Source: CAZMPJ01 sp964568455 (GTDB lineage Bacteria; Margulisbacteria; WOR-1; O2-12-FULL-45-9). Taken from it: DNA of 64,000 bases. The stretch is from the NCBI GenBank assembly GCA_964568455.1, contig CAZMPJ010000001.1, positions 186,001 to 250,000 on the forward strand, in the 5' to 3' direction. This document shows, piece by piece, positions 9,103-16,084 of the stretch. The position numbers and the translations under genes are program-made. Each line of letters begins with the position of its first letter. Position 1 is the first letter of the stretch. A model generated the notes under the pieces. It was not told the origin of the DNA and did no database searches. It saw only the letters and a program-made list of their open reading frames with translations.

Positions 9103-11029
9103 AAAGAAGAAAAAGATATTAATAACCGGGGGCAATGGGTTTATTGCTCGTCATTTACTTGAGCAGCTAGGGGGTGAATACGATATAACTTGCCTTAATC
9201 GTGAAGAGCTCAATCTTTTAGATGATTCTGCAGTCTTTACTTATATAAAAAACAATCAATTTGATGTTGTAATTCATTCTGCAACTTATGATGCTGCACC
9301 TAAACATTCCACCAAAGATCCTGCGAAAGTTTTAGAAAACAACCTAAAAATGTTTTTTAATCTTGCTAGATGCAGGGAGTATTTTTGCAAGATGATTTGT
9401 TTTGGGTCGGGGGCAGAGTTTAGCCGCAAGTATTGGGCCCCTAAAATGAAAGAAGATTATTTTGGTCAACATGTGCCGGAAGATCAGTATGGTTTTTCAA
9501 AATATGTAATGACTAAATACGTGCAGGCAGGCGAGAATATTTATAATTTAAGGCTTTTTGCTGTATTTGGCAAATATGAGGATTGGCGGGTTCGTGTTGT
9601 TTCGAGTATTTGCCGCAATGCAGCTTTGGGTTTGCCGATCAATATAAAACAAAACAAGTATTTTGATTTTTTGTATATTGATGATTTGGTAAAAATTGTT
9701 AAATGGTTTATTAAAAATAAACCCAAGCAGAATGTCTACAATGTTTGCACGGGGAAGATTGTTGATTTTAAAACCATTGCCGAAAAAATTATTAATATCT
9801 CAGGAAAAAAACTGGATATAATAATTAAAACCGAGGGAGTTGGTAAAGAATACAGTGGGGATAATGCATTACTAATGAAAGAACTAAAAGAGCTTAAGTT
9901 TACTCCAATTGAAGAGGCAATAAAGGCTGTGTATGACTGGTATGATTTTAATAAGTATGATTCAAGGATAAAGGCTAGTTATAATGGTGCCTGGGAGCCC
10001 GAAAATAAAGTTATTGCTGACGATTTAAATTTTATTTTAAACAGCGATATTGATTGGGAGCGATTTAGAAATAAAACCATTCTTATAACAGGTGCTTATG
10101 GCATGCTCTTATCGTATATGACAAAAACTCTTCTTCGCTTAAACGAATTGGATCCACAATTTAATTTAAGGGTGATTGCCCTGATACGCAATAAGGAAAA
10201 AGCAAGGAAGAGATTCGGTAGTATCATTGACAGTAAGTATATGAAAATCATAGTGGATGATCTGCTTTTGTCAATTAAAATAACTGATGATATTGATTAT
10301 ATTATTCATGGAGCAAGTTATGCTAGTCCTCATTATTTCCGCACAAAACCCGTTGCTGTGCTTTCACCTAATGTTATTGGTACACATCATTTATTAGAAC
10401 TTGCCAAGGCAAAAAACATTAAAGGGTTTTTGTTTTTTAGTAGTGGTGCGGTTTATGGTAAGAATTTCAAGGAAGTAGTTGCCGAAAATGATTATGGTTA
10501 TTTAGATCCACTTGATATGGTGAGTTGTTATAGTGAAAGTAAAAGAATGGCAGAAAATATGTGCAAATGCTGGCATGACCAATTTGGCATCCCTGTCAAA
10601 ATGGTAAGGCCTGCTCACATATATGGCCCGACCATGGATATTGTAAATGACAGCAGGGTCTTTGCTAACTTTGTTCGTGATATTGTTAAAGGTGAGAATA
10701 TTGTGATGAAAAGTGATGGCTCTGCTAAGCGATCTTTTTGTTATATTGCTGATGCTACAGTAGCTTATTTTAAGGTGCTTTTAGAAGGAGCTAATGGAGA
10801 AGCTTATAATGTAGGCAATGATAATGCTTATCTTCCCATAAAAAAACTTGCTGAAATATTTGTTTCCACCTTCCCGGAAAAGAAATTAAAGGTTATTGTT
10901 GAAAAGGGGCAAAGCAAAGGGAGCAAAATGTTGATGTCTTCTAAAAAAGTTGAGGGTCTTGGATGGAAATGTTCCTTTTCTATTGCCGAAGGTCTTAAGC
11001 GAACCGTTGAGAGTTTTTCATATAAATAA
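9095..11029 (+). CDS. Tandem double extended-SDR protein (two epimerase/dehydratase/reductase domains)
   Basis: One 644-residue reading frame holds two complete SDR units. Unit 1 (about 7-300) has TGGNGFIA at 11-18 and Y132-x3-K136. Unit 2 (about 325-644) has a degenerate nucleotide loop, G333-A-Y-G336-M-L-L, but an intact Y479-x3-K483 and NVIGTHHLLELAK. About 25 residues link them. Both catalytic pairs are intact, so both halves may be active on successive 4-keto or epimerisation steps. One half could supply the YerF-type ketone reduction expected after a YerE-like enzyme. The ATG overlaps the TPP gene by 8 bp. A sequencing frameshift fusion is unlikely because no disrupted stop or start is visible at the junction. 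Confidence 0.85.
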   Translation: MNKKKKKILITGGNGFIARHLLEQLGGEYDITCLNREELNLLDDSAVFTYIKNNQFDVVIHSATYDAAPKHSTKDPAKVLENNLKMFFNLARCREYFCKMICFGSGAEFSRKYWAPKMKEDYFGQHVPEDQYGFSKYVMTKYVQAGENIYNLRLFAVFGKYEDWRVRVVSSICRNAALGLPINIKQNKYFDFLYIDDLVKIVKWFIKNKPKQNVYNVCTGKIVDFKTIAEKIINISGKKLDIIIKTEGVGKEYSGDNALLMKELKELKFTPIEEAIKAVYDWYDFNKYDSRIKASYNGAWEPENKVIADDLNFILNSDIDWERFRNKTILITGAYGMLLSYMTKTLLRLNELDPQFNLRVIALIRNKEKARKRFGSIIDSKYMKIIVDDLLLSIKITDDIDYIIHGASYASPHYFRTKPVAVLSPNVIGTHHLLELAKAKNIKGFLFFSSGAVYGKNFKEVVAENDYGYLDPLDMVSCYSESKRMAENMCKCWHDQFGIPVKMVRPAHIYGPTMDIVNDSRVFANFVRDIVKGENIVMKSDGSAKRSFCYIADATVAYFKVLLEGANGEAYNVGNDNAYLPIKKLAEIFVSTFPEKKLKVIVEKGQSKGSKMLMSSKKVEGLGWKCSFSIAEGLKRTVESFSYK

Positions 11030-11047
11030 AAAGGGGTTATTTTTATT

Positions 11048-12004
11048 ATGTTGATGAAAAAAAGAAATGAATATTTGGCCGGTAAAATTGATAAAAATAA
11101 ATATATGGATGAAATGTTTGAAACGCATAGGTACTTATTTGAATATCCCCCATTCATTAAAAACTCACCGATTAAAAAAATAGAAATGACACAAGAGTTA
11201 GTAATATTTACTATTTGTAATGCAAATCACAACATAAAGATATGTTGCGATGAGAGGGATGCGCATTCTTTGCCGATGTCTTTTTTAAATTTTTCCGCCT
11301 ATGAAGCTGATGAAAGCAAAATGATGCTTAAACTTATTAAGCCTGGGGATGTTGTTTTTGATATCGGAGCTAATATTGGCTGGCATACTCTTAGTATTCT
11401 TCTTTCTTGTAAGGGAACGTCTGTTTATTCCTTTGAGCCGATAAAATCCTCATATCAATATTTATTAAAAAACCTGAAGCTTAATGGTCAGAATACTGAC
11501 AAAATTTATAACATTGGTTTTTCTGATACAAACAAGACTGTTAATTTTTATTTTGATATTAAAAACGCAACAGCTTCTTCAATGGCGAATCTTAGAGAAA
11601 ATAACGATACTGTGATGGAAGAATGTGTTGTAAAAAGGCTGGATGATTTTGTAAGGTCGATGCCATCATTGGCAAAGCTTGATTTTATTAAGTGTGATGT
11701 AGAGGGGGCGGAGCTTTTTGTTTTCAAAGGGGCAATAGAAGTGGTGAAAAAGTACAAGCCTATTATATTCTCTGAGATGTTGAGAAAATGGTCAAAAAAG
11801 TTTGGTTATCATCCCAATGATATCATTGAGTTTTTTCGCGATATTGAATATGAATGTTATGTTCCCAATAAGGGTAAAATTGATGAATTTGGATATGTTA
11901 ATGATGAAACCACGGAAACAAACTATTTGTTTTTTCATAAGAAAAAGCATGCAGACATGATTAAAACATTGTCTGAGAAAAGGAATGTTCATGGCGAGAA
12001 ATAA
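11048..12004 (+). CDS. FkbM-family SAM methyltransferase
   Basis: The 318-residue protein shows the FkbM pattern: motif I GDVVFDIGANIGWHT around residue 100, YSFEPIKSSYQYLLKNL, and DFIKCDVEGAELFVFKGA in the second half. FkbM proteins O-methylate hydroxyls on glycans and secondary metabolites. The N-terminal 60 residues are charged and lack a clear domain. ATGs at 11048 and 11054 are both possible, with AAGGGG upstream. The gene follows the double SDR by 18 bp, and its 3' end overlaps the next methyltransferase by about 14 bp. The acceptor sugar is unknown. Confidence 0.85.
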   Translation: MLMKKRNEYLAGKIDKNKYMDEMFETHRYLFEYPPFIKNSPIKKIEMTQELVIFTICNANHNIKICCDERDAHSLPMSFLNFSAYEADESKMMLKLIKPGDVVFDIGANIGWHTLSILLSCKGTSVYSFEPIKSSYQYLLKNLKLNGQNTDKIYNIGFSDTNKTVNFYFDIKNATASSMANLRENNDTVMEECVVKRLDDFVRSMPSLAKLDFIKCDVEGAELFVFKGAIEVVKKYKPIIFSEMLRKWSKKFGYHPNDIIEFFRDIEYECYVPNKGKIDEFGYVNDETTETNYLFFHKKKHADMIKTLSEKRNVHGEK

Positions 12005-13151
12005 GTGCCGGATATGCGATGGTAATTTTTTTGACCAACCTTTGCTGCAATATAAAAATATGCCGGCAGCTGCTCAATATTTGCCGGATGAAAACACCCT
12101 AAAAAAAGATAAAGGGGTTGATTTAACTGTTTGCCAATGTTCTGCCTGCGGCTTAGTTCAGTTAAGTAACGAACCAGTTTCTTATTATCGGGAAGTTATC
12201 CGCGCAGCTAGTATTTCTGCTGAAATGCAAACTTTTCGTAGAGCGCAATTTGAGCATTTTGTGAAAAAATATAGTTTAAAAAACAGAAAAGTTGTTGAAA
12301 TCGGATGTGGCAGGGGTGAATATCTTTCAATTATGCAAGAGGTTGAGACAGATGCTTATGGTTTGGAATATTCAGCTAAATCAGTCCAAGCTTGTGTGAA
12401 AAAAGGTTTAAAAGTTACAAAAGGTTTTGTGGAAAAGAGCAGTGATAAAATAGAAAATGCTCCCTTTAATGCCTTTTTTATCCTGAACTTTCTTGAGCAT
12501 TTACCTGATTTAAATTCTGTACTTCAAGGAATTTCTAACAACTTAACTGATGATGGTGTAGGGTTAGTTGAGGTGCCAAATTTTGATATGATGCTGAAGA
12601 AGAATCTGTTTTCCGAATTTATTGGTGACCATTTGTTTTATTTTACCAAAGAAACTCTAAAAACTGCGTTAGAGTTAAATGGTTTTGAAGTTATTGAGTA
12701 TAATGAAATTTGGCATGATTATATAATTTCTGCTGTTGTGAGCAAGAAAAATTCAGCTTCTAAGCCGGTTCTTGGACAAGCGAAGAAGTTGAACCTAGAT
12801 CAATTTTACAAGCAGCAAGAAAAATTAAAAAAAGAGCTCAATGATTACATAAAAGACAAAAAAGTTGCCATTTGGGGGGCGGGGCACCAAGCGTTAGCAA
12901 TTATGTCTTTGGCAGATTTGGCAGGAAAAATAAAGTATGTGGTTGATTCTGCACCATTTAAGCAAGGTAAGTTTACTCCAGCCACGCATATTCCCATAGT
13001 TTCACCTGATACACTTGAATCAGATCCAGTAGATGCTATTATTGTTATGGCTGCTAGTTATTCTGATGAAGTGGTTAAAATTATCCGACAAAAATACAAC
13101 AAAGATTTAAGAGTTGCTATTTTGCGGGATTTTGGATTGGAAAGGAGATAG
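11991..13151 (+). CDS. C-methyltransferase of the NDP-hexose type (three-domain)
   Basis: I chose the ATG at 11991, which has AGG seven bases upstream; an ATG at 11985 sits directly on that site. From this start, C6/C9 and C48/C50/C53 form the zinc-binding head, including the PAAAQYLP stretch seen in this family. The SAM core (VVEIGCGRGEYLSIM) is near residue 102. A C-terminal Rossmann-like domain begins at VAIWGAGHQALA and includes KYVVDSAPFKQGKFTP. This head-SAM-tail plan is that of TylC3/NovU/TcaB9-like sugar C-methyltransferases, which methylate next to a 4-keto group. It probably acts on one of the keto sugars made here, and the target is not known. Confidence 0.85.
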   Translation: MARNKCRICDGNFFDQPLLQYKNMPAAAQYLPDENTLKKDKGVDLTVCQCSACGLVQLSNEPVSYYREVIRAASISAEMQTFRRAQFEHFVKKYSLKNRKVVEIGCGRGEYLSIMQEVETDAYGLEYSAKSVQACVKKGLKVTKGFVEKSSDKIENAPFNAFFILNFLEHLPDLNSVLQGISNNLTDDGVGLVEVPNFDMMLKKNLFSEFIGDHLFYFTKETLKTALELNGFEVIEYNEIWHDYIISAVVSKKNSASKPVLGQAKKLNLDQFYKQQEKLKKELNDYIKDKKVAIWGAGHQALAIMSLADLAGKIKYVVDSAPFKQGKFTPATHIPIVSPDTLESDPVDAIIVMAASYSDEVVKIIRQKYNKDLRVAILRDFGLERR

Positions 13152-13154
13152 GTT

Positions 13155-14240
13155 ATGACTGAGTTGAAAACGGTAGAGAACGAGAAGAGGAATAAATTAA
13201 AACAAGAAAAGCCTTATGTTTATGAAAAGATCATGAAATATGATGAAAAGATCAAAAAAGGTGAAAGTATTGCGATTATTCAATTTCAATATGATTACAC
13301 TTGTAATTTTAGATGTCAGCATTGTTCCGTTAAAAGATTTCAAGGAAAGAAAGAGGGCAGGTTTTTTACTCCAAAAGATGTAGCCGAGCTTTCCCGTCAG
13401 GCGGATGATATGGGTTTGGCTCATATTGTAATTACTGGTGGAGAACCATTAGTTTTTCCAGACTTTGATGAAATAGTTAAAGCGATTGATCCTAAAAAGT
13501 TTTATATCTCTTCTGATACCAATGGTTGGAATTTAGATGAAGCAAGAGCTCGACATTTAAAGGATATTGGAGTTGATAAGATTCAATTAAGCTTAGACAG
13601 TATTGTTGACAAAGAGCATGATGCATTTAGGTGTAAACCTGGTTCTCATGAACGCTGTTTGAAGGCAATTGAGGCGGCTCAAAAAGCGGGCTTGAATATT
13701 CTGGTTCAAACTGTGGTTTGGAAGGATCGGGTCAGATCGCAAGAATTTGTCGATTTTGTAAAATTTTTAAATGATAAAGGGGTTCCGGTTTTTATTACTT
13801 ATGCTAAGCCGGTAGGAGCGTGGGAAGGTAAGTTTGATTCTCTGATAGACAGAAGTGATATGGATTATATTAGGGAGATGGAGAAAAAATATAATGTTTT
13901 TACGCACTTAACCCCTTCTTATGGTGTTGATTTAGGTTGTATTGGGGTCAAAAGAATGATTTCAATCACCAAGTATGGAGATGTGATGCCTTGTCCTTAT
14001 ATTCATGTTTCTTTAGGTAACTTTTTTGAAGAACCATTAAGAGATATTGTTGAAAAAGGTTTAAATATTAAACATTTTGGCCAGCATTGTGACACTTGTT
14101 GGGTTGCCGAAGATCGCAAGTTTATTGAAAAATATGTTGCAGGTAGGATTTACGGCAAGCCTTTGCCCGTGCCATATGAAGAAGTATTTAAAAAAGAGGA
14201 TATTATTGATAAAAGCCAGCGTAAGCTTTATCGCGATTAA
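13155..14240 (+). CDS. Radical SAM/SPASM-like protein
   Basis: The radical-SAM cluster motif C50-x3-C54-x2-C57 (TCNFRCQHCS) is followed by TGGEPLVFPDF and SSDTNGWNL, standard SAM-binding features. The C-terminal part has a SPASM-type pattern: GCIGVKRMISITKYGDVMPCPY, SLGNFFEEPLRDI and a later C-x2-C (HCDTCW). This suggests auxiliary iron-sulfur clusters. Its length of 361 residues is usual. It sits 4 bp after the C-methyltransferase and 12 bp before the GtrB-like gene. Substrates of this type range from peptides to sugars; a sugar or lipid-carrier modification would suit this locus but is not shown by the sequence. Confidence 0.85.
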   Translation: MTELKTVENEKRNKLKQEKPYVYEKIMKYDEKIKKGESIAIIQFQYDYTCNFRCQHCSVKRFQGKKEGRFFTPKDVAELSRQADDMGLAHIVITGGEPLVFPDFDEIVKAIDPKKFYISSDTNGWNLDEARARHLKDIGVDKIQLSLDSIVDKEHDAFRCKPGSHERCLKAIEAAQKAGLNILVQTVVWKDRVRSQEFVDFVKFLNDKGVPVFITYAKPVGAWEGKFDSLIDRSDMDYIREMEKKYNVFTHLTPSYGVDLGCIGVKRMISITKYGDVMPCPYIHVSLGNFFEEPLRDIVEKGLNIKHFGQHCDTCWVAEDRKFIEKYVAGRIYGKPLPVPYEEVFKKEDIIDKSQRKLYRD

Positions 14241-14251
14241 AGGAGGATGAA

Positions 14252-15181
14252 ATGAAATTAATTAGTATTGTTACTCCTTGTTATAATGAAGAAGAGAATG
14301 TAGCTGAAATTTATCGTCAGGTAAAGGAAGTTCTGGCTAAATTGCCTGATTACCATTATGAACATATATTTATTGATAATGCCTCAACTGACAAAACTGT
14401 TTCTATTTTAAAAGACCTGGCCGCGAAAGATAGAAACGTTAAAATTATCGTCAATGCCCGTAATTTTGGACATATTCGTTCTCCTTTTTATGGTTTGCTG
14501 CAAACAAATGGGGATGCTGCGATTGTTATTGCTGCAGATCTGCAAGATCCGCCGCAGACCATTCTTGATTTTATTAAAAAATGGGAACAAGGTTTAAAAA
14601 TTGTTATCGGGGTCAAAAAGGGCAGCCAAGAATCAAAATTAATGTTTGGTGTTCGTAAACTCTTTTACGGCATAATTGGAAAATTGTCCGAAATAGACCA
14701 GATTCGCAACTTTACCGGATTTGGATTATACGATAAAAGAATAGTTGAAATACTAAGGAGCATAGATGATCCTTATCCTTATTTCCGAGGGCTTATCTGC
14801 GAAATTGGTTTTGAAAAAGCTGTTGTTGAATATGTACAGCCTAAGCGAGAAAAAGGGGTTACTAAAAACAGTTTCTACGTTTTGTATGATATGGCCATGC
14901 TGGGGATTACTAACCATTCTAAGGTTCCCTTAAGAATGGCGGTTATGCTTGGCTTTATGGTTTCTTTTGCCAGTATTTTAGTAGCGCTGGGTTATCTTAT
15001 GTATAAGCTGGTTTTTTGGAGTAGCTTTAATCTAGGCATGGCACCTTTAGTAATAGGTTTATTCTTCTTTTCTGCAGTTCAGCTCTTTTTTATTGGCATT
15101 ATTGGCGAATATATTGGTTCAATCCACACTCAAGTAATGAAAAGACCTTTGGTTATTGAAAAAGAAAGGATCAATTTTTAA
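14252..15181 (+). CDS. GT2 glycosyltransferase, GtrB/DPM1-like, with two C-terminal membrane helices
   Basis: A 309-residue GT-A protein begins with ISIVTPCYNEEENVAEIY. The acidic site is AADLQDPP near residue 92. Two hydrophobic helices lie at about 228-256 and 265-290. This is the GtrB/ArnC-type layout, which loads a sugar from a nucleotide onto undecaprenyl phosphate on the cytoplasmic side. The GtrA protein that would flip such a product is encoded at 15671 and a GT39-type enzyme at 16077, making a three-component module. AGGAGG lies before the ATG. An inverted-repeat cassette begins six bases after the stop. Confidence 0.9.
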   Translation: MKLISIVTPCYNEEENVAEIYRQVKEVLAKLPDYHYEHIFIDNASTDKTVSILKDLAAKDRNVKIIVNARNFGHIRSPFYGLLQTNGDAAIVIAADLQDPPQTILDFIKKWEQGLKIVIGVKKGSQESKLMFGVRKLFYGIIGKLSEIDQIRNFTGFGLYDKRIVEILRSIDDPYPYFRGLICEIGFEKAVVEYVQPKREKGVTKNSFYVLYDMAMLGITNHSKVPLRMAVMLGFMVSFASILVALGYLMYKLVFWSSFNLGMAPLVIGLFFFSAVQLFFIGIIGEYIGSIHTQVMKRPLVIEKERINF

Positions 15182-15186
15182 ATCAA

Positions 15187-15215
15187 AAATCCTAAATCTA
15201 AAATCAAAACAATGT
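15187..15215 (+). repeat. Left inverted-repeat arm of the four-helix-bundle cassette
   Basis: The outer 16 bases (15187-15202, AAATCCTAAATCTAAA) are the exact reverse complement of 15647-15662. After a 4-base spacer, the inner 9 bases (15207-15215, AAACAATGT) are the exact reverse complement of 15627-15635. The arm is built from AAATC-like units, a low-complexity texture unlike the flanking genes. Confidence 0.8.
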
Positions 15216-15248
15216 ATTATAACTATTTAAATAAAGGGGAAAGGAAAA

Positions 15249-15605
15249 ATGGAAAAGAAGTATGATTTAAAAGATAGAACATATGCATTTGCAGTTACAA
15301 TAGTAAAATTCTGCATGCCATTGTATAAAAAACCAGAAATTAAAGCGCTAATAAATCAACTATTAAGATCTGGGACAGCAGTTGGGGCCATTGTAGCGGA
15401 AGCTGATGGGGCAAGGACGAGAAAAGATTTTGGCAATAAAATGACAATTGCTAGAAATGAAGCAAATGAGACGATATATTGGTTACGTCTCCTAATTGAT
15501 TCGGAGGTAATACATAATCGTGATAATATTGTTAAAGCGAAAAACATGATTGCAGAAGTCAATGAATTATCAAGGATAATAAGTGCTATTGTTAGGAAAT
15601 TATGA
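15249..15605 (+). CDS. Four-helix-bundle protein, S23 / 23S rRNA intervening-sequence family
   Basis: The 118-residue protein shows the family's hallmarks: DLKDRTYAFAV at the start, LLRSGTAVGAIVAEADGARTRKDF in the middle, and ARNEANETIYWLRLL before the last helix. All of it is predicted helical, with no membrane segment. The family was first seen inside 23S rRNA intervening sequences and is related to the Avd accessory protein of diversity-generating retroelements. Its own biochemical role is unclear. Here it is outside rRNA, with its own AGGGGAAAGG ribosome site, and is flanked by inverted repeats. It has no obvious link to glycan synthesis, so it is probably a passenger in this operon. Confidence 0.9.
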   Translation: MEKKYDLKDRTYAFAVTIVKFCMPLYKKPEIKALINQLLRSGTAVGAIVAEADGARTRKDFGNKMTIARNEANETIYWLRLLIDSEVIHNRDNIVKAKNMIAEVNELSRIISAIVRKL

Positions 15606-15609
15606 TAAT

Positions 15610-15626
15610 GTCCGCCGAAGGCGGAC
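15610..15626. repeat. GC-rich perfect hairpin inside the cassette
   Basis: GTCCGCC-GAA-GGCGGAC forms a 7-bp perfect stem with a 3-base loop, five bases after the four-helix-bundle stop. It is much more GC-rich than its surroundings. The run of T comes about a dozen bases later and after unrelated sequence, so it is not a clean intrinsic terminator. A REP-like or transcript-end-protecting element is more likely. Confidence 0.6.
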
Positions 15627-15662
15627 ACATTGTTTGGATTTTTTCATTTAGATTTAGGATTT
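15627..15662 (-). repeat. Right inverted-repeat arm of the four-helix-bundle cassette
   Basis: This arm is the partner of the left arm at 15187-15215. The inner ACATTGTTT (15627-15635) and outer TTTAGATTTAGGATTT (15647-15662) are perfect matches in reverse complement. The spacer here is 11 bases rather than 4. The gtrA-like ribosome site AAGGAG starts at the very next base. Confidence 0.8.
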
Positions 15663-15670
15663 AAGGAGAA

Positions 15671-16084
15671 ATGAAGCATATTTATCATAAGCATAAAGAA
15701 AAGATCAACTATCTCTTGGTTGGTGGATGGAATACGGTTTTCGGTTATTTTGCTTTTGTAGCGCTATATTATCTTTTTTCTGCCTATGTTAATTATATAA
15801 TTCTTTTGTTGATCAGCAATGTTTTTAGCATAACCAATGCTTATGTTGGCTATAAGATATTTGTATTCAAAACAAAAGGCAATTATCTTAAGGAATATTT
15901 GAAGTTTTACGCGGTTTATGGTGTTTCTATGCTTCTAAATATAATATTATTGTTCCTGGCAGTTGAATTGTTGAAAGCAAACCCTGTAGTTGCCCAAGCA
16001 GCAGTTATTTGGTTAACTGTTATCATTAGTTATTTGGGGCATAAACATTTTTCGTTTGCAAAGAAACTGAAGCAAAATGGATAA
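15671..16084 (+). CDS. GtrA-family membrane protein
   Basis: The 137-residue protein has four hydrophobic helices at about 13-35, 38-64, 75-100 and 108-130. The first carries the family string LLVGGWNTVFGYFAF, and a conserved H/F-rich tail (GHKHFSF) follows the last. GtrA proteins are thought to move polyprenyl-phosphate-linked sugars across the membrane for a partner transferase. The partners are encoded on both sides: GtrB-like at 14252 and GT39-type at 16077, with an 8-bp overlap to the latter. AGGAG lies only two bases before the ATG, a short spacing, and touches the end of the inserted cassette. Confidence 0.88.
   Translation: MKHIYHKHKEKINYLLVGGWNTVFGYFAFVALYYLFSAYVNYIILLLISNVFSITNAYVGYKIFVFKTKGNYLKEYLKFYAVYGVSMLLNIILLFLAVELLKANPVVAQAAVIWLTVIISYLGHKHFSFAKKLKQNG

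Larger units (their letters stand above)
15187..15662. mobile_element. Candidate mobile cassette: four-helix-bundle gene between inverted repeats
   Basis: A 476-bp block is bounded by inverted repeats (outer arms 16/16, inner arms 9/9 matching). It contains one small four-helix-bundle gene and a GC-rich hairpin. It separates the gtrB-like stop from the gtrA-like ribosome site. Removing exactly this block leaves the gtrB stop about a dozen bases before AAGGAG and the gtrA ATG, the tight spacing seen elsewhere in this locus. That fits an insertion. No transposase or recombinase is encoded, and no clear target-site duplication is visible. S23-like genes are known from intervening sequences in 23S rRNA, but no rRNA is present here. 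Confidence 0.55.

Noticed and set aside
15182..15248. CRISPR-like or tandem array in AAATC-rich sequence
   Set aside because: Units are short, irregular and occur only as inverted arms; there are no spacers or cas genes.
15249..15605. Intervening sequence within a 23S rRNA gene
   Set aside because: The protein family fits, but both flanks are protein-coding (gtrB-like and gtrA-like) and no rRNA sequence is visible.
15610..15644. GC hairpin read as an intrinsic terminator
   Set aside because: The stem is good, but the T-run does not follow directly, and termination here would cut off gtrA and the GT39 gene, which have no other clear promoter.
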